A stretch of DNA of 64,000 nt from Vitellaria paradoxa (GCA_019916065.1 CM034241.1:23513541-23577540), one strand, 5' to 3'; counted from the first letter of the stretch, positions 11,156 to 24,696 are shown. Made by a program: numbers and translations. Notes: generated by a model from the sequence alone, not told the origin.

Positions 11156-12590
11156 AAGTAGAGAACCATGTTACACCTCCGCGAGTATTGAACTCAGGGA
11201 AACCGTGTTATGCCCCCTAACCCTTCTGTTAGGGAACCGTGTTACACCTTTAGTCAGGCATCTGCTTAACTCAAGTAGGGTTCAGCTACAGTTTGGAGAA
11301 AATCTCATAATCATATCTCATAATTAACGTTCCAACTCTAAATGACTAAGATCTAGTCATATATATCGACTGGGGACCATTTGATATTTTCAAAATCTCA
11401 TTTTATCATTTTTCTCAAATCATGGATCCCGTCCATATATATAGAACCCGTGCCTTGACACGTCATAATCTAAATGTGGCACTTTTGGCCAATCAACAAT
11501 CACAACATAAATCAGATGATGCCACCCCAGTCCTAAGCACATGATATACTCAATCATATAAATAAATATTATCTCAATATATATAAACACATTCTCATTA
11601 GGCTTTGATATCAATTTGGGGTTCATTTTATCATTAAAAATTAATAATAATTTAATTTAGGCATATTATCAAGTTGAAGCATATTGGTGGCCTAGAGAAG
11701 GAAGCTAAAGCAAAAAGACAGAAGGAAAGCCAAGTTCAGATTTAGGGGTGTGCCCTTTTGCTTTTTGTGTTGGGTGTGCCCCTCATAGCATGCACCCCTT
11801 TGCTTTTTGTTGGGGGCGCCTCCTTCACAAGCCCATTTCCAGGTGCCATTTTCAATGAAACCCAACTTTGATTCATCCCTAAAATCATCTATTCAAGCCT
11901 CAATCTCGACAATAACTCATGTATAAATGATTAAACACTTGAATCATTTGTTACTTCAACATTAAATCAAAAAATAACTCGAATATATACAAGATATTCA
12001 CATTTACATGCCTATTATAACCGCATTCATATATATATACACAAATCACGTGATATTCAACCAAATCAAGCATATATATATATATATATATATATATGAA
12101 AATCGCCATGACAACATCTAGAGCACAAATATATGTAACACCTACCTCAAATCCAAAGAGAAAATAAGAAAAACGGGGGAAATCGGTTAAACTCCTAACC
12201 ATCAAAAGCCAGTTTCTCCCCCTGGGACCAAACCACTGAAAATGGATGTCACTATGATGTTCATAACGTCGAATACTACCCCAATTTGTCGACCTTCTGT
12301 TTCAAATCATACTTTTTCTCTACCCTCTCTCTCCTCTCTCTCTTTACTTTCCCTTCTCTTCATTCTCTCTAGTGTCCCTCCGCCCAACCAAAAAAGGAAA
12401 AAGAAAAGAAAAAAAAAAAAAAGGGAAAGGAGAAAGAAAGCTAAGCCTTTGGCCCAATTATCCAATCTAATATCAATTTGGATCACACCCGGCTCAGGAA
12501 AAATATAACAAATCAACCGAATCTCAAAATAAATATTTTATTGGCCCAAAATAACATATAAATAGTCAAAAATAAATATTGGGTATTATA
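10375..12590 (-). repeat. 3' LTR of a large non-coding LTR retrotransposon
   Basis: This 2216-bp segment is a diverged direct copy of 16742-18905. On the minus strand it starts TATAATACCC, where the other LTR has TGTAATATCC, and it ends GGGGCGTGACA. It contains an AT microsatellite near 11107-11152 and another near 12074-12097. A GGGTCACCAATGGTACCGCT block at 11059 also recurs in the right LTR. The polypurine tract AAGGGGGAAGA lies just inside at 12600-12591, minus strand. Confidence 0.9.
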
Positions 12591-15500
12591 TTCTTCCCCC
12601 TTATAAAAATTTTATTCTCGAAATTTAATTACAAACTTTAGTCTAGGAACCAAGACATCCATCTCAATTATGTCCCTAATTCAGTTATCTTTAAGGATCT
12701 CACGATTCCACAATGGTACCACTGCACACAAATCAACTAAATGATTTTACATCAAAACTCAACTCATGTGGATACTTAATCTGTACTACGAATTTCATTT
12801 TCTTTTTCAGAATTAACAATTCAAGTTTTTATACCCCTAATCACTACTAGGGTACCTCACCACCTTGAATGATGATACTCTTGAGTTTTCTACCTTCAAA
12901 AGTATAACTATTTCAGTCACCGTCAAAGTTTCAAACATCTTCTCAACGACTTCAAATAAAAGAAAACCAAACATAACAATTGGCAATCCTTGCGACCTCT
13001 TAATGTATACGTCGATCACTACATTGGCCTCATCAGTATGACACTAGAAATTTAAAACCATAATGTTCCACTAAATTTTGTAGTCTTTCCAAATTAACTA
13101 GGCCAATAACTCTATTAGTTAGAAAAGATTCAAAATAGGACAGCAAATATAACTTGTTAGATTTACAACTTCAAACGTCAAACACAAATTTCAGTAGCAC
13201 CCATTCATTATCACAGAAACCTTTATGAAATTCATTGTAATACTTCAACTAGTTATCACAAAACCTGGAACACTATCTTAGACAGTCAAAACTTATACAT
13301 ATATGATATACAACTAATCAAACAAATTGTCAATTCTCCACAACAATACTTATTCTCAATTGTCATCAAGTTAGATAACTCCCATTTTATCCAAACATTG
13401 CAAGGTTCTCTTCATTTGCCTAATGAAAATCACAATCGCTTTCCCCCAACAAATACTACTACAAGTGAAACTTTAGACTAACAATTAATCCATTCAGATA
13501 AAGCCTCAATCTCCTAAATCCAACTAATGCTGAACAATATAGTATCATAGAAATATGGGAGACTCCTGATATGGACTATAAATAGAGATACACTATTTTC
13601 TTGAGAAGGCAAATCAATATTTCCCAAGAATCTAACAACGCATGTGCACATCACATTAGGAAGATAGTAATCATTATTCCTATCAATCCTCAACCTAGTC
13701 AACATATCAGAAGTTATTTCAAAACACCTTAAACCAAACTTTGGAGAAGGCAATACTACTTTTAGTTTATCTTAAACTTCACTGTAGCCATAAGGCATAA
13801 TAGTCGTCAATCGCTTACAGTAATAATTGATTGCCACATGAAAAGTGGACCACCTTTTCATTTCTAAATTGCCTCAACTTTTTCATTTTCAAAACTCTAA
13901 AGTTGATCTACAACCAAACATCATTTTATTGCAACACATGATCTCACTAATTCCGAAATTTGCATGCTTGTGCTATTTAGACTTCTAAACTTTCAAATCT
14001 AGAATTATTATTTTCTTCACAATCCCCTCCAATTATCATTCTCAACGCTACCACCATTATTGGAATGCCTAGTAAATCTCATCATTGTGTCCACCAGAGT
14101 ACCATTGATTATATAATCCACTCACATATCTATCAAACTTACCACTAGTAATTTCTATTTCGTAAAACTTCCATGTCTAATTACTGACATGTTCATGTCT
14201 CTGGTAACAACTCTATTTTTAATGATAACCACTCGATTAGATTCTGCACTTCCTCGAGAAACACATCTACAATCTACACATTGCTCTTGGAAAATAAAAT
14301 TAAAACCCTTCTTGATTAACCTCAACTTACCATATGGACAAAAGGCTTCCTCATGCATTTAATATCAATTGTGGAAGAGGTAAAATTACTCTTGTCTCAC
14401 CCCAAGTTAAAACTACGAAGTCACCGAACAAAACAATTATTACTAATGTATAGTGACAACCAATCAACATATGTTATGTGGAAAATCTATTTATTTTCAA
14501 ATTTAAATCAATTATGTTTACTGTATTACTTGAAGATCACTCCACCATTAGGGACATTCTAAGTCTTTGTACATTTTCATCCCACTAGAATAACCACCTG
14601 AAACTCTGGAATCACCAAATTTCCTCAATTTCATTTGTATTTAGTAAGAACATATAACTATTTGAATTTCATCCATCCATTCAACGACATACCACAACTT
14701 TCAGCCGTTAAGTCAATAAGCTTGTGATACCATATTTTTTGACAAGATCAATCTCATTGTTAGACATTAATAATTCTAATCCATAGCCTCAAGGTCATTC
14801 ACGGTAACTCAAACTCAAGAAAATCGCTTTATACTTGTTAATATCATTGCTCCAAAGAAACTTTAAAATTATTAACATCCTTTAGATTACTTCATTAAAA
14901 TTAAATTATCACAATTGCTAAACTCTACAACTTATTACATAATATATCAATTACTGCCTTGGCACCACCAAAATACCACTGATTATCAAAATTATAATCC
15001 CTTTGGTACTCACTTCACTTATAATGTTTCCTAATTTAATGAGATAATGTATATAGTTACCTTTAAACTTTGGTAATCCAAGCACACCTTAATCTTTCCT
15101 CTATCTCGTTAACGTCGCTGAGGCTTCAACTAACTCGACTCACACCATCATCTGATTATCCTACATTGAAATAAAACCAAGATCTTCATGTGAAGTATCA
15201 TAGTATCTAAAATAGCTCACTCATTGTCTAAAAATGACCAACACCAAAGCCTCAGCCATCTGCCGCTTCGGCCATTGAAATGCCCTTGCAAATTTTTCTC
15301 CAAACGATTGAACTTCCTTCCCAATTAATTGAGTCAACAAACCTTTCCACTGAGAAAAGCCTGAATAGAACAATCGTAGCAACGTTGAAACTTCTGATAT
15401 AATTCATAAACCCTTGTCATGTCCAACTGATATAACCAAAACTTTTGAAAAACTAATCATAATAATTCAACCAAAAATTAACTGATCTCAAATTTTTACC

Positions 15501-16741
15501 TTGAGTAATAAAAACTCAACTTACTCTTCTTTACGCACAATTAGCCAAACAAATTGTCAACCCTTAGTAGCTATTACTCATCCCCAGTTATCATTGGATT
15601 TACAACCTTATCCACTCAAAATTCTAATTTTCGTATTTCTACTTATCCAAAACTTTAGAATGTTCTTATGACAATATATGATATTAAACAAAACCAAAAG
15701 ACATCAAATCTTCGATTTAAATTCTAACCTCTCTCAATTTAACTGGCACCATATAACATGGCATAACAAAACAAAAGAGACATATGGCACGAGCTCCATG
15801 AAAAGGTTGTCTTCTGCTAAGAAAGAAATCCCCACTATTTTGATGAAGCACATCCACAAATTTACAACTTATTGTAGGAAACCAACATTAAGACTTTTTC
15901 TCATTCCACATTAAACTGAGCATCAAGATAAAAATTTCCTTAACACACTTAACATTAAGTTTTAAAGAAAACTACATGACTTTAGTCTCAACTTAATCCT
16001 GAAATATAGGGTCCTTAAGTAAAATAGTTGCCCCCGAGATTAGCTCGAGTGGGCTCATGGGTATACTCCCTATGGAGACCACACAGATTCGATTCTTGAC
16101 TTAAGCGGAGTTTGCGTGAAAGGTAGTGAACGTCTTTCCAGTTTACCCATCGGCTAAGCAGTTCATTGAGAACCGCAATAAACCAATGAGGGTTTTGGGT
16201 TATCAAAAAACAGGTTGTTACTAATTTATAGTAACAACCAATTATTGGATAGTAAGCAAGTAACCTACCATTCCCACTTTTACATCAATTTTATTTTCTA
16301 AGTAAAACTCCAATATTGTTTGACAACTATCTTCATTTAATAATTAGTCACTAACTCAAGCCCTTCAAGCCTCTTGAATTCAAATTTAAAATCTTTATCA
16401 TTTTCTCTATCTCTTCTAATTATTATTCCTGATATTCTAAAAATCGGTAGAACACTTTGTAAATCTCACCTCTAGGCCTGTCAAACCATTACCAGTCATC
16501 AAAATTTACTATTAACTATATCGCTCCATAAAATTTTCATATCGTGAACCAACAAAGCCACTATTTTAGGCAAAATCCTAGTTCTAGCCACATTCACAAC
16601 CCACCATAGTACAAAACATCATAATCCTTAATCATAAATCCATGAAATAAATGCTAAGGAAATTAGTAAGATACAATAGAAACACATAACCTCACTTCCT
16701 AAGGCCCAAAGTATTCGTAACCTAGCGCTCTGATACCAAAT
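12591..16741 (-). mobile_element. internal region of the LTR element, no intact protein (LARD-like or decayed)
   Basis: The element is oriented on the minus strand. The primer-binding site TGGTATCAGAGCGCTAGG (16738-16721) lies next to the right LTR, and a polypurine tract lies next to the left LTR. TGGTATCAGAGC complements initiator tRNA-Met. In 4151 bp there is no open frame longer than about 80 codons and no recognisable gag or pol motif. The copy therefore depends on proteins from elsewhere, or is an old wreck. The intact ends and target duplication fit a large retrotransposon derivative. A SINE is inserted at about 16028-16215. Confidence 0.8.
16028..16215 (+). mobile_element. tRNA-derived SINE inside the LTR element
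   Basis: An A-box-like TAGCTCGAGTGG lies at 16041-16052 and a B-box-like AGATTCGATTC at 16085-16095. The spacing suits an RNA polymerase III promoter. They are followed by a tRNA-unrelated body and a TTTTGGGTTATCAAAAAACA tail. GC content and complexity differ from the surrounding AT-rich sequence. Exact ends and target duplications could not be fixed. Confidence 0.6.
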
Positions 16742-17445
16742 TGTCACGCTCCTAAAATAATTGTCTGGGATGGACGGCATGAGAATTTGAAAACTAAATA
16801 GAAACAAATAAAATCTAATCCAAGATCAATTTACTACGAATTTTAATCATCAATGTACCTAAATTATTCCTCATTTTCATATAAATTAATATTTGAATAG
16901 ATCACCATCAATTTTATCAACATCATCATCCACTTTAACACCATTTTCAATGACCACATAATACTACAACTATGTTTATAACTATCCAAATAATAATGTC
17001 ATAAACATCAGTACTAGACCCACCATCTGGTTGCATCATTTATAATACTAATAATTCAACTCTCAATTAAGAAAACTAAATACAAATATTATCACCCATA
17101 GTTAAGACCACACTCAGGCTACTCTAGCCTAAACTACCTATGTATCTTATCTCGGGAATCAGGTTACGTAATTCCTAAATTTATATCTTTTATTTCATAA
17201 CAAACTCATGAATCAATCAGATAAACCATATATCTTATCAATTAATGTCACGGTCACATTATACTAACATCTCAATATAAAGGAATATAAATGCAATCTC
17301 ATGCAATAGGCTATGATGGAATGCAATGTCAATACATATTTTCTAATCTCCATCTACCCCCAATCTTATGCTGGGACGAGTGATGCTTATCAAAGCAAGT
17401 AGGGTCATTAACTGTACCGCTTATGCTCACGGTAAGCGTATATCT

Positions 17446-17487
<42 letters not shown>

Positions 17488-18411
17488 TGAGTGGGGAACC
17501 ATGTTACACCTCTACCAGTGTAAGACTTTGAGGAACTGTGTTACGCCCCCTGACCCTTCTATTAGGGAATTGTGTTCCACCCCTAGTTAAACATCTGTTT
17601 AGCTCAAGTAAGGTTCAACTATAGTCCGAAGAAAATCTCATAATTATATCTCATAATTAATGTTCCAACTCCAAATGACTAAGGTCTAGTCATATATATC
17701 GACGGGAGATCATCTAGTATTTTCAAAATCTCATTCTATCGTTTTTCTCAAATCATATGGAATTTGTGCCTCGGCACATCATAATCCAAATGTGGCACTC
17801 TCGGCCAATCAACAATCACAATATAAATCAGATGATGCCACCCCAGCCCTATGCACATGATATGCTCAATCATGTAAATAAATATTATCTCAATATATAT
17901 AAACACATTCTTATTAGGCTTGATATCGATTTAGGGTTCATTTCATCATTAAAAATTAATAATAATTTAATTTAGGCATATTATCAAGCTGAAGCATGTT
18001 GGTAGCCTAAAGAAGAAAGCTGAAGCTAGAAGATAGAAGGAAAGCCAAGTTCAGATTTGGGGTGCACCCCTCTGTTTTTTGTGGAGTGTGCCCTCATGGC
18101 GTGCACCCTCTAATTTATAAAGTGTGTGTTCCTCTACTTTTTGTGAGGGGCGCCCCCTTTGCGAGCCTAGTTCTAGGTTCTGTTTTCAATGAAACCCAAC
18201 TTCGTTTCATCCCCCAAACCATCAATTCAAGCCTCAATATCGATAATAACTCATGTATAAATACTTAAACACTTAAATCAGATGTTACTTCAACATTAAA
18301 TCAATGAATAACTCAAATATATGCAAGATATTCACATTTACATGTATATATACAACAACATTCATATATACATATATACACACAAATCATATGATATTTA
18401 ACCAAATCAAG

Positions 18412-18442
<31 letters not shown>

Positions 18443-18905
18443 ATCACCCTAACAATGTTTAGAGCACAAATACACGTCCCACCTACCTCGAATCCAAAGA
18501 GAAAAGAAGAAAAACAGAGAAAACTGGTTGAGCTCCCAACCTTCAAAAGTTGATTTCTCCTCCTTCGTGCCAAATAACCAAAAATAGGACATCACCATAA
18601 TGTTTATGGTGTCAATATCACCCTGATCTGCTGACCTTTCACTTCAGATCATACTTTATCTCTTTGCCCTCCCTCTCTCTTTCCTCTCTGTTTTCTCCCT
18701 TCTTTCCGGTCTCCTTTTGCCCAACCAAGGAAAGAAAAAGAAAAGAAAAATGAAGTTGGGCCCTTGGCCCAGTTGTCTAACGTAATATCAATTCGGACCA
18801 CATTGGGCCTGAGGAAAAATATAATAAATCAACTAAATCTCAAAATAAATATTTTATTAGTCTAAAATAACACATAAATAGTCAAAATAAATAGCGGATA
18901 TTACA
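16742..18905 (-). repeat. 5' LTR of the large non-coding LTR retrotransposon
   Basis: This 2164-bp copy matches 10375-12590. On the minus strand it starts TGTAATATCC at 18905 and ends GGAGCGTGACA at 16742, next to the primer-binding site. AT microsatellites at 17449-17482 and 18413-18438 sit at positions equivalent to those in the other LTR. Divergence from the other LTR is visible every few tens of bases, so the insertion is not recent. Confidence 0.9.
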
Positions 18906-18910
18906 ATCAA
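18906..18910. repeat. 5-bp target-site duplication, right copy (ATCAA)
   Basis: It is identical to 10370-10374 and fixes the outer boundary of the element. Confidence 0.85.
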
Positions 18911-19576
18911 GGCCATCTACCTAAGTAAGAGAGGGACTGTCCACCTCAGCCAGAGTGAAATCGTCCACTAGAGTGGAACTATTACCTTAACCAGAATGGG
19001 ACTGTCTAGCTTAATCGGCCCATCATTATCACCCCATAAACTTATTAAGCCATTTCCTAATATTGATGACCACACTATTTTCATGGACAATATCAAAATG
19101 CCATCATCGCTAATAACATAGTCACTTCCATCTGACCACACATCACCTATGCCTACGGTGGCATAGAATGGTATAATGTTACTATCTTCATTGCACTATG
19201 ACATGAAAAGGCCGAGGGCTTGTTACTATTCTAGCATGGAGTCATTTACTAATTACACTTAGAGGAGCCCTTAACTAGCCTCAAGCAACTGGGCCACCCA
19301 TCCAGCCACAGTTAAAGAAGAAGCGCAAGAACTCAATGCATTCCAGAAAGATGCTCAGTTCTGACACATGTTAGTAACTTTTGTGCTATTTATTTATTTT
19401 TTTTCATGTACATGGGACAGTTACTTTGTCATGTATAATATAAACATGCTTATTTTTTTATACGAATTACATCCTTTTGTTTTATTTATTTATTTGTCGT
19501 TATTATGTGTGGAACTGGTGTGCTATTGGGCATTGAATAGGTTTGGTTGTTGTGTATTTAAGTGTTAAATAGGTTG
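18911..19576. other. unassigned sequence between two LTR insertions
   Basis: Before the two insertions this stretch was continuous with 10320-10374 on the left and with 23661 onward on the right. It has moderate complexity, with repeated GGGACTGTC/GTGGAACT phrases at 18935-19015. It looks more like an old retroelement than a gene, but no domain was recognised. Confidence 0.35.
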
Positions 19577-20127
19577 CTTAATGTCGCGATCGGATCTATG
19601 CGCTACGACTGATAAGGGCGGGTTGTGAGTTTTTATTGCGACATAGTGCCTTCGAGATTACCCAAATGATAAAAATATATTTTTGTTTTAAAATGGGGTC
19701 TTGATTATAGAGAATAAGAGTTGCCACCCAACATTCTCAAAATAGGTGTGTTGAGAAACTGAAGTTTTTTTTTTATTATGATTTAAATTTTTTTCAATTA
19801 TGTTTTTGAGAATGTGATATATAAGCTCTTTTAGTGACTCTCAACTAGTTTGTGCAATTAGAGATAATGGATTCGGGGGTTCTATTTCATATAAAAACCA
19901 TTACACCTGGATATCTAGGGATATCGAGAGTCTTTTTCTACTTCTGCAATCGTAATCTCACGATATAGTATCTAGTTTATAATAACCACAGCATAAAACC
20001 CATGAATGGAAATGATGTATGAAATGCGAGATGGCTAAGCTTAGCTCGTGTGTGCAAGTGTAATGAGATGTCTACCTGTATGGCAATGATGTATTTTAGA
20101 TACATGAATTTATGTGGTCTTTATGCA

Positions 20128-20163
20128 TGAATGTGTGTGTGTGCGCGCGCACGCACGCGCGCT
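20128..20163. repeat. alternating purine-pyrimidine tract (TG)n(CG)n
   Basis: The run TGTGTGTGTGCGCGCGCACGCACGCGCGC is a long CG/TG alternation in an otherwise AT-rich window. Such tracts can adopt left-handed (Z) DNA. Confidence 0.8.
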
Positions 20164-20489
20164 GAGAAATAGTGAATATTTGAAGATGGTCTGTAAAGAC
20201 CGAGGTGATCGAATTAAAGCTATGTGATTGAGCTTACTACGTACCTTGTAAGTGATCGGGTCAACGTAGTTTAGACCTAAGGCAGTCCAAACTACATGTT
20301 TATGTGATAAGATGTGAACTAGTATGCAAATGCGAGAGCTTAGCTCTAAGTCTAAGTATGCACTCGTGCAGATGGTCTATAAAGAGCATAGGGACCGCAC
20401 TCAAGCTATCTGCTCGAGCTGTCTACGTACCCTTCTAATGGATCAGGTCGACGTGTCTCTGGGACAATGCCTAGTGCAAATGTGATAGA

Positions 20490-21290
20490 TATGATAGGGT
20501 CAGTGTTGTATACAGGTATAGTGTGAAGGAGTCTCGCCCTTGAGAGAAGATAAGGGAAAGAAAAAGTCCTAGCTCTAGGTATGTGTTAGGAATAATTATC
20601 TTTGTATTGTCAGAGTTTGGCTCTAAAACTGAAATGAAAGTTAGCACGTCACACATAACTTTGGGAAGAGAGTTTAGCTCCTGATGATAAAAGAGAGTTA
20701 GCACCTTATACTTAACTATGAAATGAAACCTAACTCCAAATAAGAGAGAATAGTTAGCGTCTAGCGCATATCTAGAAGAAAGGAGCCTGGCTCCAGTGTA
20801 AAAAAGATAGTTAGCACTTAGCGTATAACTGGGAAATGGTTAATTAGAGAAAGAAGCCTTTCTTCAGAGAAGAGACGATTAACGCCTTGTGTTTAACATA
20901 AGGAAAGGATCCTAATTCTTAAGGTAGTGCCTCGTACTATGGTGACTGGACTCAAGCCTTCTGCTCGAGCTTCCTACATAACCTATTAAGGGATCAGATC
21001 TACAAAGCTCTATTTTTGGTTTTCACTTTGCGCATATGGATAAGGAAGAATAGTTAGTGATTTGCGCATAATTATGCAAGGAGCTTAGCTCTAGAGAAAG
21101 AGACAATTTGCGCTTGGCGTATAATTAAGGAAGGAAATGAGTCTTGCTCTAGATGAGAGGTAACAATTAATGCCTCATATATAACTGGAGATAGAGTTTC
21201 AATCCATTAGGGAGTTTAACTCCAAGGGAAGAGACAGTTAGCGTCTCGCACATAACTACGAAAAGGAGCATTGTTTAGGGATGTGCCTAG
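20490..21290. repeat. degenerate tandem array, unit about 57-70 bp, inside the solo LTR
   Basis: Blocks of the form AGTTAGCGYCT-GCGCATAACT-GGAAAGGAGCCTAGCTCCAG-AAGAGA recur, with starts near 20640, 20696, 20753, 20810, 21049, 21105, 21166 and 21236. Interspersed with them is a second motif (CTCAAGC...CTGCTCGAGCT...CTACGTACC...GGATCAGGTC) near 20210, 20400 and 20945. This gives a two-level repeat structure. Confidence 0.75.
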
Positions 21291-21639
21291 CACAAGTCAG
21301 TGAGTATTTATCATTTAGGAAAGGATCTTAGCTTAGATCGACAGCTCAGTTTTTGGTAATGATGGTCAAGTCTATGTGAATAGCCTGAGAGCCTAATGTG
21401 ATTTGAGTGATGCAATTATCATGATCAGGTGCAGGCATGTTGAATGTGATGACAACTTATATTTTATCATGGATGGCAATTCAAGGATGCATGTCAGATA
21501 TGTCTAAAAGAAGTAATGATTTAGAAGCCAACGACTTAACCAATTCTAAGTCATTCCCAGTTTCTAGAGCCTCGCTCATTCAAGAGAATGCTTTGGATTG
21601 ATAAGCATTTGATTTCTAAGTTTGTATCAACCCTAGTTG

Positions 21640-22040
21640 GTGCATGTTTGCACGTCTAGATGTGTTCTAGCATGTCAAGGCATGTGCCAATATGTCAAAA
21701 CATGATGCATGGCTTGTCAAATCATGTGCTAGCATGGTAAATGATGTCCTAATATGTTATACTATGATGTGGGATGATGATTGAACATGATAGCATGGAA
21801 TAACATGATGATATGACATGCCAGCATGGCATAGAATGGTCACAGCATAGTATAACATAGCATAGCATGGTAATATAACATGTGAACATGGCATAGGATG
21901 ATAATGACATGACATAACATGATAGGGATGACGTAGCATAAAAACTATGATGTTTGGTATGACCTAACATGATATTATAATGATATGGCATGGCAAAGCA
22001 TCACAAACATGATATTATGACATGGCATGGCATGATAAAA
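21640..22040. repeat. degenerate short tandem array (CATGNCATNN-like)
   Basis: For about 400 bp the sequence is made of short phrases such as GCATGGCATAACATGATAT, ACATGACATAACATGATAG and GCATGGCATGATAAA. The open frames over this stretch (for example 21749-21991, minus) are by-products of the repeat. Confidence 0.75.
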
Positions 22041-22334
22041 TGATGTTGGAATTTCATAAAATTTGTCCCGGGTATGTCCAATCAATATCATATATCGAAT
22101 ACAATACGAACTTGAATTATGATTCAAATACCTTTAATTGACAAAGGATTTTATTTACACAATTAAAATTACCCTATTCTAATTATGCAAATACATTGAA
22201 TTGAAATAAAAAATAAAATTTTCTAAAGAGAGAAAATTATACTGACGCAGGCTTTTTTTAGAGAGAGAAGCTCTAAAGGGCTTGGATCGTCGAGCATGGA
22301 ATGAATTAAAAATGAAAGTGGGTGGCCTACTTAT

Positions 22335-22600
22335 AGACTTTTTTGCCGAACAAGTGCTTTGCTTGTTCAACGGCAAAGGTTGCTCATCAAACGGGCAAAA
22401 AGGATTGCTCGTTTCGTCGAGCAAACAATTTGCCTAACATAACGGGCAAAACTCTTTGCTGTGGCTATTTTGTGGTCATTTTTGCCTAACAAGATGAGCA
22501 AACAAGTTTGCACAGCATCAAAGGCAAAGATGTTTGCAAAACAAGTTGCGCGGACAGGTTTGCAATTCAAGGTAGGCAAAAAAGTTTGCCAAAAGCCTAT
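22335..22600. repeat. degenerate tandem array (TTTGCC/GGCAAA phrases)
   Basis: Phrases such as AACGGGCAAAA, GAGCAAACAA, TTTGCCTAACA and AAGTTTGC recur every 30-40 bp on both strands. This is the third repeat type in the same LTR. Confidence 0.65.
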
Positions 22601-23660
22601 TTGGCAACCATTTTGGTGGTAAGGCCAAACTTTGGGGCCATTGGGCTTGAGCCCTTAGCCTAGCCATGTTCAGCGAAATTCGGGTCCTGTCCTGATAAGT
22701 TAAGACCTTTAGCACAGTTTCTAGGAGCTTTTGAGATCCTTCGGGCACTTTCTGAAGAGAATTAAATCAATTAGGTCAAAATTTGATCCAATTTGAATTT
22801 TCCCAGACCAAGTTAGGTTTGCTTGAAAATTGCTGCTCTGAAATAGGCTAAAACAGAGGTAAGGTCAGACAATCCTTTCTCTTAACCGTTGGAGGTACCA
22901 CCAAGCTAACTCCTCCTACCATTTTTGGGTATGAGGAATCCATAAATGCCATTGGCAGGACTCTGGGATACTTTTATGAATTTATAAAAAAATTAACAAA
23001 TTTTACAAATGAATCTACGAAGAGCCCTCCTAAGGTTTAAATTGGCCAAACTTATCCGTGCCATTACCTCAAGTATTGAATCCTCAACATTTTTTGTGCA
23101 ATTTTTAGGGCATTCGGACTTTGTCTGGATGCTTAAATTGTGTCTGGGGCACTAGTAACTTCCTTTTCGTTGGTAGCAGTCATTTTGAGTCGACTGAGTT
23201 CAGATGACATCTGGAATGGCATTTTGATTGTTCTGAGCCTGCCTTTGTGTTCTATGACATGTTCTGGGAATATGTGTATCTTTTCATTCCTTTCTGATTT
23301 GATTTGGGTAATTTGGTCGATGTCGTCCTTCAGGTGCATTAGTAGAGGTCATTCTTGACTTCCGACCGAATTAACCCTTGACTTTGGACTTTAGCTATTC
23401 TACTGATGTTAGAATTGTTTGTTTGATGTCTTAGAAATGTTTGTGTAGTTTGGTGGCCTTCTACTTTGATCTGGATCTTTAACTTGACTTCTTTCTAACT
23501 CTAGGGGTACAATTGACATTTTGTTAATTGTTCAATTTTTGTTGATTTTTGGCACTTTGACACTTCTTGTAATTAGGAAATTTTAATGAGTAGAGCACCG
23601 TTAACTAAAAACATTAAATATTCTAAATTTTAAATATGGAGCAAAATTGGGGTGTCAACA

Positions 23661-24693
23661 CTTAGTGTCTTCACTATTCGCTTTAGAGGGTGGCAAAGTA
23701 AAAACCTAATCTCATTTTGTAGTTCTAGGATAAGCCTGAAATTATATTTTCATTTTACATTTTCTAGTTCCTAAGAAACCCTAGTCTTATTTAAAATTTT
23801 TCATTAATAGTACACTGGTAATTAATTTTTAAATAGACAATATTTATATCAAAGTCTTACTAGGTGTTTTTTTCAACGAAAAATATGTGTGTCTTTCCTT
23901 TAATGAACCGTCAATCTCTCAATAGGTGATTTCTTACTATGGTATGTAATGGAAATCCTAAATTTTTCTCACAACTATTTAGTGGAGAAATCTAAATCCA
24001 AGTCGACGTAGAATCCAATAGAATTAGGAAATCGACTTTTCGAACTTGTTCAGCATAAATGATTTCCATAAATAGTGGAAAATCCCGTAAGAAAGTTCAC
24101 AGAAAAGGACAATTGTCTAGAAAATCAAGAATTCTTTTCTGGTTGTCAAAATTAAGTGACAATCACAAGAGCAGACTGTAGGCGCTTGTATAGGAGGTTT
24201 CTGACCATATGAGCAATCTTCTCCATATACTAGAAACGTATTTGTTGACCTTGGGATCATAGGAGTAGTAGCACTACCTGACAGCGGCTTTTGTTAAATT
24301 TTTCTTCCAACTTCAACTTTTGAATTAAGTTTTAACTCGAGCGAACTATAACAAAAATACTCGAATTTAAAAATATAATTTTCAGACACAAATTATTATA
24401 AATGATAAACATAAAGTTAACAAGCATTAATTGTGTACATTATTATGCATAATTATTTTTGAAAGATTGACAAATATTATAAAGTAAAAAAGGAACAAAA
24501 TATCATCACCAGGGGCATCCCCCATTTCGGATTTTCCCTTTTATTGAAATTTATATGGTGAGTTTATCATGAAAAGCTTTTTAACGGTTGTTTGATTCCA
24601 TCGAAGACAGTGATAGACGGGGATGGATTACTTTTAATGGCTTTTTGCTTCACTGGAAAAAATTAAATATTAGAAATTTCATAATTGAGAAAT
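23661..24693. other. unassigned sequence right of the solo LTR
   Basis: No open frame of note and no recognised element. The sequence becomes progressively AT-rich from about 24350. Confidence 0.35.
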
Positions 24694-24696
24694 TAA

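Larger units (their letters stand above)
19582..23660 (-). repeat. solo LTR of about 4.1 kb (Tat/Ogre-like size)
   Basis: On the minus strand the segment begins TGTTGACACCCCAATTTTGC at 23660 and ends GATCCGATCGCGACA at 19582. It is flanked by CTTAA (19577-19581) and CTTAG (23661-23665), a 5-bp target duplication with one mismatch. No second copy, primer-binding site or internal region is seen, so this is a solo LTR left by LTR-LTR recombination. LTRs this long are typical of the Tat/Ogre branch of Ty3 elements. That assignment rests on size and the TGTTGACACC start only. Confidence 0.7.

Noticed and set aside
12242..12508. 88-codon frame with a lysine/arginine tail
   Set aside because: It lies within the left LTR over a CTCTCT/AAAAAGG low-complexity stretch. 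The matching part of the other LTR does not keep it open.
21749..21991. Two overlapping minus-strand frames rich in C, H, M and S
   Set aside because: They are translations of a short degenerate tandem repeat (CATG phrases) within the solo LTR.
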